DNA of 64,000 nt. It comes from Riptortus pedestris. Its lineage: Eukaryota > Arthropoda > Insecta > Hemiptera > Alydidae. Both the position numbers and the translations under genes were made by a program. Under the pieces are notes generated by a model, which worked only from the letters and a program-made list of their open reading frames with translations, did no database searches and was not told the origin of the DNA. Location of the stretch: positions 112,649,501 through 112,713,500 of the forward strand of contig CM032231.1 of the NCBI GenBank assembly GCA_019009955.1, written 5' to 3'. This document shows, in pieces, positions 54,931-64,000 of this stretch (within the stretch, counting starts at the first letter, position 1; every line of letters begins with the position of its first letter).

Positions 54931-55850
54931 ATAAACAAACAATTTACATGAACTACTGATATAGGGGAGTCCACACATAGAAACTATTCTCGAACTAAGA
55001 TACTATTCTATTGAAAAATCTGAACAAGTGTTATATTTTTAATTTATGTTTTTCCATTTTTATTTTTTCACCATTTTGGATGCAAGCAAGCTTCCTTTTT
55101 AGTTTACACATACAAATTTTTTCAATTCGTATTCGTTATATTTTATCATATTTTTATTATTTTGTTGTAGTACATGTGCTTATTTACACATTTTAATTAG
55201 TGCCCTAATTTATTTAATTAATAATATTTTAAATTTAGTTTAAGCTATTATATTATCTGTTTGTTAACCCCCCCCCCCCCGATTTTGTTTAGTTTAGTTG
55301 TCGTGTTACTTTTGTTAAGTGTCTTCTTTGTTTTTCAATTTTTCTGTTTTGCTGTACGTTTTTGTTACACATTACTTTTTTCATTTCTGCTATTTGTTGT
55401 TTTCTATTCTACTAGTTCTTTTCTATTTTTATCTTAATTCTTCATATTTTATGGCAAGGATCTCCTATAAAAAACAATTTTTTTCGGTGCAAACTTTATT
55501 GAAACTGCCCTACATGGATATCCCTTTTCAAAACAAATATAAAAATTTAATAACTTTAATTTAACACATCCCTTAATAGTTCGTGTGATATTTTAATAGT
55601 AGGTACCTACATCTATGATATTTTTATTAAATCTAATTATAAATTATTATTTACGAATCTGAAGCGCTCGTTTCTCTTATTACTTTATATTTTTTATTGT
55701 ACTCCTATCCTATTAGTTGTTTTCTATTTTTATCTGATTTTTATGATATTTTATTTTTGTAGTTTTCGTTTAGAGCAATATCGCTCTTGTTGCTATGCTC
55801 CGAAATATATAAATAAAGTTTATATTTAAGTGACTCTTGTGGTGGATTAT
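54931..55850 (+). mobile_element. LINE 3' region and mixed tails
   Basis: AT-rich. A C-run lies at 55267-55278. 55443-55560 matches the 40245-40345 tail type (TATAAAAAACAATTTTTTTC, then CTGCCCTACATG). 55770-55822 (GAGCAATATCGCTCTTGTTG, CTATGCTCCGAAATATATAA) is a LINE-type 3' end. Confidence 0.4.
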
Positions 55851-56343
55851 TATTATTTTTTTTTTCGAGACCACCACGAGTATCTGTTAAATGGTTGTCA
55901 AGGGCATGAGTTATCAATAAAAAATGACAAAGATATGAAAGGCAATTAATGGTTTCCTCCTATCATTCACAACGCGGGTGACAACCATTCACTGCCACGC
56001 GTCTATTCTATGCCACACTGAAAAACTCCAGGGGTTATGGCAACAAGATATCCATGTGCTGGGCCAGCAATAAAGAAATTCTCAGCGATATATTAAAATT
56101 CTCTCAGGCTCGCATATTCCTATAATTAATAAATTAACGGAATTGAAAACAACACAGTAATTATTTACACTAGAGGGGAATTGTGTATAACTGTTGTATA
56201 ATTATAATGCAAATAAATGTCATTTTAATGTTTTATTCAAGCCACGACAACTCCAGTACAATTAAGATTTCAAAATATCCCAAAATATTTACAACGAGTT
56301 ACATTCTACTAGGAACAACAAAGGCCCACTACTGCCATCTTAA
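55851..56343. other. interval without recognised feature
   Basis: No feature could be supported. Confidence 0.45.
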
Positions 56344-56945
56344 AAGTCTACCACGCAAGGGCTGCGAGAATAAATAGCTTTTCCACGTACTGCAATGAGA
56401 CGCTTATGATCTCATTTCAGCATATATTTTCTATTTCTAAATAACTAGAAGTGGTCAATAAAATCTTAATTGATCACACAACGCATTTGCATGTATCTCA
56501 TCTAGTAAATATCTGTTATAACATACAACACTAGGGCATTTAACCTGGAATAAGACGTTTCATGATATATTCGCTTATTGTTAAAGTGTGTTGTTTTGAA
56601 GGGCGGAGGGAGGGTGGGTGGGTGGTTGGAAGGATGAAATTTAAAAGTGTAGAAATCTAATTTAATAATCAAGGTAGAGAAAAGTGTGTGGAACAACATT
56701 TACAGAAATTAAATTAACATCATACATTTCGATCCGACTCGAAGTACAGGGATTTTCGATTTTTGTCCACATTTAAGCGTCCCCTCCTGTTGTCCGATTT
56801 TTACCATTGACCAACTTGATCTTTATTTTTAGATGAAACGCTTATATATCGAGTTCGGCAACGATTAAACAAACATTGCGACCGCCGGTAAGAGACAAGT
56901 GTGTGTGTGTGTGTGTGTTTGTATTTAATTTTTATCAAACCTCAT
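56344..56945 (+). mobile_element. HINE-like copy, degraded, A-like, without end hairpin
   Basis: AAGTCTACCACGCAAGGGCT, modules with TTGCATGTATCTCATCTAG, a GGGAGGGTGGGTGGGTGG block at 56604-56622, core, AACATTGCGACCGCCGGTAA, (GT)n (56900-56917), then part of the tail (AAACCTCATTTC). Confidence 0.65.
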
Positions 56946-57496
56946 TTCAGCAGATTCCCCTTAAGAGAAATCAGCTATAGAGGTTGTACTCATGACGGGA
57001 TTTTCGAATTTTAAATGTCAATCGATCATACCCAGGAAATGAGGTCTATTCAAAATCATATATATATTTGTCTGTTAACGCTCTAGCGGTCGCAATTTTT
57101 GTTTGATCGTTACCAAACTCGATATTTAAACGTTTTATGTAAAACTAAAGATCACATTCGTCAATGGCTGAAATCCGACCAGAACGGTTGAAAAAAATTA
57201 TAGAACAAATCTTATTACAAATGTAATGTTCTATAAATGTTGTTATGCATGTTTTGTCACTATCTTTAGATTATTAAACCAGATATTAGCATTTTTCGTT
57301 TGTGTTCGGCCCTTCGTAAACCCCCCATTCCTACTCATGTCATATTCACTGTAAGCTGTTATATCTTAAAGCACTTTGTTTGAAGCTTAAATACCAAATA
57401 TTGTTCTCATTGAACTTTTACTTTTTGAGATAAATGCAAATACATGACGTACGTGGAAAAGCTGTTTAGTTAACGCAGACCCCGTGTGACGGACTT
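56946..57496 (-). mobile_element. HINE-like copy, A-type, near full length
   Basis: TCAGCAGATTCCCCTTAAGA to AACGCAGACCCCGTGTGACG. Tail, short AT run, CTCTAGCGGTCGC, shortened core and A module are present. It abuts the previous copy tail to tail. Confidence 0.8.
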
Positions 57497-58239
57497 ATTA
57501 ATATTAATCATTATGCTTCAGATTTAACTCAATGTGCTCTTGATGGATATGGTTGTAATTGGGGTTAGGATTCAACTTCTGAAACGGTAGAAATCCTCAA
57601 TTTGAAAAATTATTATGGACTTACAATAGTAAATTGCAGCTTAAGTATTAGTAGCAACACTACACTAGGAGGGAATGTTCGGCAGTGATTCACACAATGA
57701 TAAAACGGAAATGTTTTCGAAGAGACCGGGAGTTGTGGATCGGTTAGTTCGCATCAGTGATAAGAGATAGCGCTGGTGCCTTTCTCTTCAAATATTAGAT
57801 GCTACTGGTATAGTAAAATGGTCTGGCATCCAATTCAGGCTTCATTTTCTAGTTGTAAGCATCGACCTCAAGGTGTACTCGCCTAGTCGATGATAAAATT
57901 AATTTTTGATAATATTTTTAGTACGGTACAAAATTGACTGAAGCATTATAAAAACCTACTGGGTCCCTGAACTTATGAGCGTTCTGTTTGTAGGATTCTT
58001 TGAGGATGTTACGTATTTATAAGGACTTTAGCAACTGTTTTGGAAATGATGGTAATCATTTCACACAATTGCTAATAATGACCGTCCTCTCGGTATAAAC
58101 AACTTCAAAATTAGATTGAAATACAATTACTATATTTGAAAAAAACTATGGAATTAATAAAAGCACATTTTCAACGATCTCCCCAGTGCGGAAGGGACAG
58201 TCTCAACGATTATAAGATGGAACGACCACTTCTCGGGGA
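57497..58239. other. interval without recognised feature
   Basis: No feature could be supported. Confidence 0.45.
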
Positions 58240-58345
58240 ATGACCCTGAACAGATGGTAGTTAAGGCACGAAACATGTAGGGACTAAAGTTTGCCGGGAA
58301 AGAAATGTGTTTTTATTAGTGACCCATGCCATTAAACCAAGAATA
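58240..58345 (+). mobile_element. Penelope-type tail remnant
   Basis: CCTGAACAGATGGTAGTTAA, GGCACGAAACATGTAGGGAC, then TTTGCCGGGAAAG. Same layout as the tails at 40245 and 55443. Confidence 0.35.
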
Positions 58346-58391
58346 AGAAGAAGAATTAGGTAAGCATTTAGAATGATCCACATTCAGTGTA

Positions 58392-58481
58392 TAATAGGAT
58401 CGATGGGCATTTGAGGGAATTTTTGGGAAAATGCTTCACGAGTACAACCTCAATAGCTGATTTCCCTTCCTCTGCTAAAAC
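58392..58481 (+). mobile_element. HINE-like tail fragment
   Basis: TAGGATCGATGGGCATTTGA to CAATAGCTGATTTCCCTTCC and TCTGCTAAAA. The hairpin is broken. Confidence 0.6.
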
Positions 58482-58996
58482 AAGTAGCTCAGTGAACTGT
58501 AGAGTTGTTCGTATTTTTTAGCTCGCCCGTAGAGAACATTAGGTCGTCATATATTCCAATACAAATGAATTTATGTAGAGCTCCGTAAATTAAAAAAATA
58601 CGAAAAAAAACAATTTATTTCCTCAATCATTGAATATCAGAACTAGATATCTCTGCAGATAAATGCCTGAGTTTGATATGTATATTTTTAAATATGAATA
58701 TTTTTTTTTATTTTTATATACCTAATAAAGAAAGTCAATCCATTACAATACAGTGTACAATAATAATAATAAACGTTATATCAAACAATGCATGCAAATT
58801 GCATGAAAAATGGCTTGTTGAACCGTAATCGCGACGCACAATAAAATAAAAAACGTTCAAGTAAAAATTAAGCCTCGCTCCAAAAGGCTCATTATTGGAT
58901 ATTAACGAACTGGAGCTGAACAAAATTGACTCTTGAAACTTTCCAGCCCTGTTTCTCTCCAAAAACGACACTGAATTTAATACGATTTCCATTTTT
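58482..58996. other. interval without recognised feature
   Basis: No feature could be supported. Confidence 0.45.
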
Positions 58997-59122
58997 GGAT
59001 CATTAAATAACATCTTAAATCCCACCCTGGCTAGAAAAGGGTGGCAGGCTGTAGATAACCTGTCCCAATTAGCCTTAGTTGCAAAAAGTGGACGTTAATA
59101 AATAATAATAATAATAATTACT
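58997..59122 (+). mobile_element. SINE, 3' fragment
   Basis: TCATTAAATAACATCTTAAA, CCCACCCTGGCTAGAAAAGG, TAGATAACCTGTCCC, then TAATAATAATAAT. A HINE-like copy begins a few bases on. Confidence 0.8.
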
Positions 59123-59132
59123 TTTGGAAATT

Positions 59133-59938
59133 CACTCCGTCACACAGGGGCTGCGAAAACTAAGCAGATTTCCCTCGCGAAGTTTATTAATACATAAATA
59201 TACATACTGGTAACACAACACCACCGTGAATAAATACAAACGGAAATAAGAAAAGTTTCATCCAATTTCAATAACCAGCCGACAGGAAGCGTTAGGTTAG
59301 AAATGTAAACAAACGGGTCCCGCCTCACACCTGAAAGAAAAACAAATACTGAAATATATCAGAATATAACATATTAATTTCATTGAGAACTATTAACTAT
59401 ATCTAATACTGTAATTAATATTGAGTCAGAATAATTGTTATCACAATCAATCAAATTTTAGTAGTCCAAAACCTTAAGATGGGGGGGAGTCACCAGGACA
59501 TATTTGCATGTATCTCGTAAAATAAAGGTCTCTTAAATACAATTTTTGGCATTTAAACTTCGAATAATGTGATTTATTATGTAGCAGAGTATTGTTTATG
59601 TAACATGAGTAGAAGAGGTGGTTTACTGATGGCTGAAAACTGAAAAATGCAAATATTTCGGTTAATATTCAAGATAGTGGATTAATGTATATAACAGTAT
59701 TTATAGTACATTTAATTTGCAATAGTATTGATTCTCATACAAATTTTCGATCCGACGTATAGTAACTGAGATATTTCGAATTTTCGAAAATCCTCCCCTC
59801 TAAACCCCCCCTCCCACTGGTCCGATTTCAGCCGTTAACGAACTTGATCTTTCTTTTTACATAAAACGACTAAATATCGAGTTTGGTAACGATGAAACAA
59901 AGATGACCCCAGCCCCTGCGTGACGGACTTTTTTTTTG
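59133..59938 (+). mobile_element. HINE-like chimera with a 5' end at both sides (C-type)
   Basis: Starts CTCCGTCACACAGGGGCTGC with C and A modules and core (to TTGGTAACGATGAAACAAAG). At about 59906 it joins CCAGCCCCTGCGTGACGGAC, which is the family 5' terminus in reverse. The microsatellite, tail and 3' hairpin are absent. Confidence 0.75.
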
Positions 59939-60704
59939 TTGTCACAGAATCGGGATAGAGAAAAATAGGAGAGATGAGAGGTTAACAAGAATGGTTAAAA
60001 AGGCGTTTTGTTGGATGTGTACACTCACATAGAAGAAAGGGTTCCACCCGAGTGCAAATTTATTGAAAGCAATCCCGAAAATTTATTCAAAGATAGACCA
60101 TTATGTAAATTACTGTAGACAATGGAAACATAGCAATTGAAATTTGAAATCTCTAGATCAGACAGTTCTATCCCTTATGAATATTTTTATTTTATTTTAG
60201 AAAAACCTGAAGACTTTACTGTTCCTAACCCCCTGTGGAATACAGGATTACTTTCTACAAAAAATTCTGCAAGTGAATTCCCATTCATGACCATAACTAG
60301 TCGTTCTTAAAGAAAGAAACCTATTGTGTCACAAACGGGGGAGCGTTTGTTCAATGATATTACTAAGCTTTGTGTATAACGCAAATGTGTCATTATGTCG
60401 GCGAACATCTGTACAGGTGTACGTTGGTGCCATTTATTAAAAATCTGCTAAAAAAATCTGGAATACCAATACCCTCAGCTCGAAATTTATTCAACAGTAT
60501 TGATTACCAAAGACTGCCGAATAATCATGAGACTTGTGGTAAAAGTGCTTTACATTTTTTATGACGGACTGATCTGTTGAATATGAATCTATCATGGCAT
60601 TGCTTTTTTATTCACCACACCGTTAAATATGTATTTTTAAGAGCTTCACAACGCAGGCCTTGTTGCTCAGAAAATAATGTAATAACTAATAGAAGAATAC
60701 AAAA
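59939..60704. other. interval without recognised gene
   Basis: Plus-strand frame at 60370-60564 (MCITQMCHYVGEHL...) has no recognised domain. Confidence 0.4.
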
Positions 60705-60890
60705 AGTCCGTCACGCAGGGGCTGCGTAAACTAAGCAGATTTCTCTCTAGAAGTTTTACAATAGAGAAATTTCACGAAACCATATATAGAAACATATAGA
60801 ACCAAAACGCCAAAACATATTAAAATAAAACTCAGAACACAACGAAAATACGACCTCAATAGCTGATTTCCCTTAAGGGAAATCTGCTAA
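60705..60890 (+). mobile_element. HINE-like minimal derivative, 186 bp, both ends intact
   Basis: AGTCCGTCACGCAGGGGCTG and AAGCAGATTTCTC, about 100 bp of interior, then CGACCTCAATAGCTGATTTC, CCTTAAGGGAAATCTGCTAA. Core and microsatellite are deleted. It is the first unit of a head-to-tail array. Confidence 0.88.
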
Positions 60891-61326
60891 AAGTCCGTCA
60901 TGCAGGGGCTGCGTAAACTAAGCAGATTTCCCACGTGAAGGTTTACAATAGAGAAATTTCATGAGAACACAGCAATCAAGGAAACGGCCGAACCAGCTTT
61001 TGGCAGGAAAGTAACTCTCGTCCGTTAGGCGCCCAGATTTAATAAAATGCAAATATCTCAGTTAATAAGCAAGATAGAGAATAAATGCATATAACAATAT
61101 GTACAGTAAATGTAATTTGCAATAAGATTGATTCTGTACAATTTTTCGATCCGACGTATAGTAACGAAGATATTTCGAATTTTCGAAAATCCTCCCCTCT
61201 AAAACCCCCCACCCACAGGTCCGATTTCAGCCGTTAACGAACTTGATCTTTCTTTTGATACAAAACGACTAAACTTCGAGTTTGGTAACGATTAAACAAA
61301 AATTGCGACCGCTAGAGCGGTAACAG

Positions 61327-61393
<67 letters not shown>

Positions 61394-61520
61394 CAGTTTT
61401 GAACGGACCTCATTTTCGTCATCTACTAGGTAGGATCGATGGACATTTGAAGAAATATTTCGAAAATTCTGTCATTAGTACAACCTCAATAGCTGATTTC
61501 CCCTAAGGGAAATCTGCTAA
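60891..61520 (+). mobile_element. HINE-like copy, full length, B-type (reference copy)
   Basis: Cleanest forward copy. AAGTCCGTCATGCAGGGGCT, AAGCAGATTTCCC, B module (AACGGCCGAACCAGC), and core (ATTTTTCGATCCGACGTATA, CCGATTTCAGCCGTTAACGA). Then come TTGCGACCGCTAGAGCGGTA, (AT)n plus (AG)n (61331-61394), tail (TTTTGAACGGACCTCATTTT), and GATTTCCCCTAAGGGAAATC ending CTGCTAA. No protein is encoded. It lies directly between two relatives. Confidence 0.9.
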
Positions 61521-62022
61521 AAAGTCTGTCACGCAGAGGCTGCGTTAAATAAACAGATTTCCCACGAGCATCGGGTATTTGCATTTATCTCAAACTATAA
61601 AAGTTCAATGGTAACAATATTTGGTATTTAGGCTTCAAATAAAGTGCTTCATAATATATATAACAGCTTATTGTTAATATAACATGAGTACGAGTGGGGG
61701 TTCACTGAAGAAAAACTGAAAAATCCAAATATCTAAGTTAATAATAAAGATATTTTTAGAACATTACATTTACAATGAGATTGATTTTATACAATTTTTC
61801 GTTCTGACGCTTAACAACGTAGATATTTTGAATTTTCGATCCCTCCAACTGATACTTAAACCCCAATTTTAGCCATTAACTAGCTTGATCTTAGTTTTTA
61901 AATGAAACGTTTAAATATTGAATTTGATAACGATCAGACAAAAATTGTAACTGATGTTAACAGACAAATATATATATATAATTTTGTACGGACCTCATTC
62001 TTGTTATCTCCTAGCTAGGAAA
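61521..62022 (+). mobile_element. HINE-like copy, A-type, tail lost
   Basis: AAAGTCTGTCACGCAGAGGC, A module (GAGTACGAGTGGGGGTTCAC), core, GTTAACAGACAAATATAT, then only the first part of the tail (GTACGGACCTCATTCTTG). Third unit of the array. Confidence 0.8.
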
Positions 62023-63160
62023 TAAAAGCTAAAATAGTTTTCAATGTTTAAGAAATTAAATTACAATAAAAACACATTTCAAAAACAAGCATTTATATGC
62101 GGACAGTAAAATTGTTCAATTATTTGTTGAAAATGGAATTTTCAAATCAAAGCGAGCTTGAGCTACATTTTTGTGTATACGTTGGTGTTTTTTGAGTACT
62201 TAATAATTACGGGAATGTGTGGGTTATCTACAATCAGAGTAAGCCATGGGGAATTTTTGGCGTGGGTAATGTGTATAATAATAAGAAAGAAGTGGAGAAA
62301 AAAAATCAAATAAATGTATCAACAATTTACAATTTTTATGGGGCAGTTTCGCACGAGGCAATCTCTAGTTCTTTTGTCATTCTTCTAACCTCGATGAACA
62401 GGTTATTCCCGCAGTGTTGCCATTAGCCCCAACTCGCTCCCGACTCATTATTAAATTTTAAAGCAGGGGGGCCCCCGGTGGCAGCTAGACACAGGTTTAT
62501 ATAACTGTTACAAATTATTTAATGGAACATAAATTAATAGTTACGGAATACAAATACAATGTTTTAAAAGAATTTTTATTTTTCGACAACTTAAAAACCA
62601 CCTAATCATCTCAATATTTTATAGCATAATGGAGTACCCCACTAGTGCAAGGGTGGATGCACTAAATCGGTTGCCATAAATAAAATATTACAGTTTGGGG
62701 AGGATCTGTGTTGTATTTCGTCGTTTTAATGAATATCCCATATTGTCGCCATCACAGATAATCGTTATCCCTAATGGAGAAGCAAATATGAGTGGCCGAC
62801 TGCCATCTGTGTCAAGTGATGTGTTTAATGAGCCGCTGGTCGATAGTATAAGGGAGTGGTGCCTATAAGGTCTCCACTACCCCACTAATGGGGGCGTATT
62901 ATGTTTCTGGGGTCGGTGTGGCTTTCCTTGTTGACACAATACTCAGTACCAACACAATGACTCGATTAAACGTCAAATTCATCCTTCTCTATTGTATTTT
63001 CATAATAATCCATCTTGATGTTCCATGATGATCGATTATATTTCACATGACAAGAAAAACTCCCATTTACATGTTTTGTTGTAGTTTGTAATTCTTTGAA
63101 GTCACAAAATAATAATGGTTTAAAACCATTACTTATTTTAATGCAAAAAATATGAGATCT
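62023..63160. other. interval without recognised gene
   Basis: Includes a GGGGGGCCCCC palindrome at 62466-62476. No gene supported. Confidence 0.45.
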
Positions 63161-63164
63161 TCAG

Positions 63165-63265
63165 GTCTCATCATAATTCTTTATTATATACTTTTTTCGA
63201 GCAAATGTTTCGTCCTTCTGGGCATATTTAAGTTAAACAATTTCCCCAAGTCAAAATATAATTTT
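63165..63265 (-). mobile_element. Penelope-type tail remnant
   Basis: On the minus strand TATGCCCAGAAGGACGAAAC and ATTTGCTCG, then AATAAAGAATTATG. It shares the GACGAAACATT string and layout with 27520-27560 (minus strand GAGGGCGAAACATTGG). Confidence 0.35.
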
Positions 63266-63432
63266 GTGATAATTAGGGTGTACCAATTTCATAATTGGTT
63301 AACTATAGCCAATTAAAAAATCTTTAACAAATTGCAACAATGGTTAAGGGGGATTATCATAGATTTAGTTTTCTCTATATTTATTTATTTTGACTTAGGA
63401 AAAACTTTTAAACTTAGCAGGGCGAAACATTC

Positions 63433-63437
63433 CTCTC

Positions 63438-63530
<93 letters not shown>
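63433..63530. repeat. (CT)n followed by (AT)n
   Basis: CT repeat to 63486, then AT repeat to 63530, ending where the mariner terminus begins. The SLSLSL/YIYIYI frame is a by-product. Confidence 0.9.
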
Positions 63531-63532
<2 letters not shown>

Positions 63533-64000
63533 GAGGGCGTATTGAAAAGTAAGGTCTCCTATTTTTTTTTCATAGAAAATTTAATTTATTTACAACTTTG
63601 GTTACATCGTTGGAAGGGTTGAATATTTACCTATTTTTCTACATATTCGCCTTGACGATCAATAACTTGTTAAGGGGAATTTCTATCCCCAAGGTGTTTC
63701 TTGGGAGCGGGAAACAAGTGGTAGTCGACCATCGACCAATGGATTCGGCTGGGATATCATCGACCACCCTCCGTACAGCCCGGACCTTGCCACCAGCGAC
63801 TCCCACTTGTTTCCCGCTCTCAAGAAACATCTTGGGGGACAGAAATTCAAGTCAGATGAGGAAGTTCAAGTCAGTTGGCTTCGTGACGCGGCGGGAGAGT
63901 GGTACGGCACCGGCATTAAAAAGCTGGTAAACAGAATGCAAAAAAAAAATTGATCGTCAAGGCGAATATGTAGAAAAATAGGTAAATATTCAACCCTTCC
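63531..64000. mobile_element. mariner-type element, inverted duplication of the 3' end
   Basis: The terminus ACGAGGGCGTATTGAAAAGT is mariner-like. The left arm (63610-63715) is the reverse complement of the right part: GAATATTTACCTATTTTTCT occurs in reverse at about 63972-63991, and CCCAAGGTGTTTCTTGGGAG matches in reverse at about 63816-63835. The left arm lacks about 110 bp present on the right. The right arm is cut by the window edge. Confidence 0.75.
63747..63953 (+). pseudogene. mariner transposase, C-terminal part
   Basis: The frame reads GWDIIDHPPYSPDLATSDSH, LFPALKKHLGGQKFKSDEE, then VSWLRDAAGEWYGTGIKKLV and NRMQKKN, with TGA at 63951-63953. HPPYSPDLAxSDxHLF is the block around the third catalytic Asp (SPD-L-A-x-SD) of mariner DDD enzymes, and LRxxxxEWYxxGIKKLVxR is the C-terminal block. 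A long A-run at 63941-63949 shifts the last few codons (the original end would be DRQGEYVEK). Only about 70 residues remain, so it is inactive. Frames 63598-63930 and 63639-63830 are out of register. Confidence 0.85.

Noticed and set aside
12710..62022. A CRISPR array or satellite
   Set aside because: The repeats are 0.2 to 1 kb, dispersed, in both orientations and have transposon-like ends.

Overview
The window looks like a gene-poor, repeat-rich, AT-rich stretch of an arthropod (most likely insect) nuclear genome. This is inferred from spliced genes with GT..AG introns of 0.5 to 5 kb, and from insect-type Jockey, Penelope, mariner and hAT elements. No bacterial-style operons, rRNA or functional tRNA genes are visible. 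The species cannot be named from the sequence.

Only two host genes are recognisable, both on the minus strand. Four exons at 30-3370 encode the middle of a PP2C-type (PPM1E/F-like) Ser/Thr phosphatase, which continues out of the window on its 3' side. Three exons at 9587-16635 encode the first about 138 residues of a tetraspanin: TM1, the small loop, TM2, TM3 and the start of the large extracellular loop. The exons carrying the Cys-Cys-Gly loop and TM4 were not found, nor were the 5' exons of the phosphatase. Both sets should lie in 3.4-9.6 kb, which holds a (C15A)n tract and a broken Penelope-like element.

From about 11.9 kb to 62 kb the dominant content is one interspersed family with about 30 copies or fragments in both orientations. 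In its own 5'->3' sense it starts GTCCGTCACGCAGGGG (a CGCAG/CTGCG hairpin), then AAGCAGATTTCCC. An exchangeable 5' module and a conserved core follow, then an ACCGCT-AG-AGCGGT hairpin, a central (TA)n microsatellite, and a tail of about 120 bp. It ends in the palindromic hairpin TTTCCCTTAAGGGAAA and CTGCTAA. This layout matches non-autonomous Helentrons (the HINE/DINE-1 type), and the copies are called HINE-like here. 'A', 'B', 'C' and 'D' denote the different 5' or core modules: A = short module with a GGGGGTTTACTGAAG-like block; B = module containing AACGGCCGAAC; C = long module with ACACAACACCACCGTGAA; D = core variant with AACATCAATAGTTTAAC.

Other mobile DNA: a Jockey-clade LINE of 3.2 kb with a 17-bp target duplication, inserted in a HINE-like copy; LINE 3' fragments; a tRNA-derived SINE family with seven copies; a 532-bp hAT fold-back element with an 8-bp target duplication; an inverted mariner remnant at the right edge; several Penelope-type tails and fold-backs; and a decayed conserved ORF at 26.3-26.9 kb. 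The most interesting material is the HINE-like family: nested, tandem, minimal and two-headed forms, and an insertion that splits a SINE and shows the target site.
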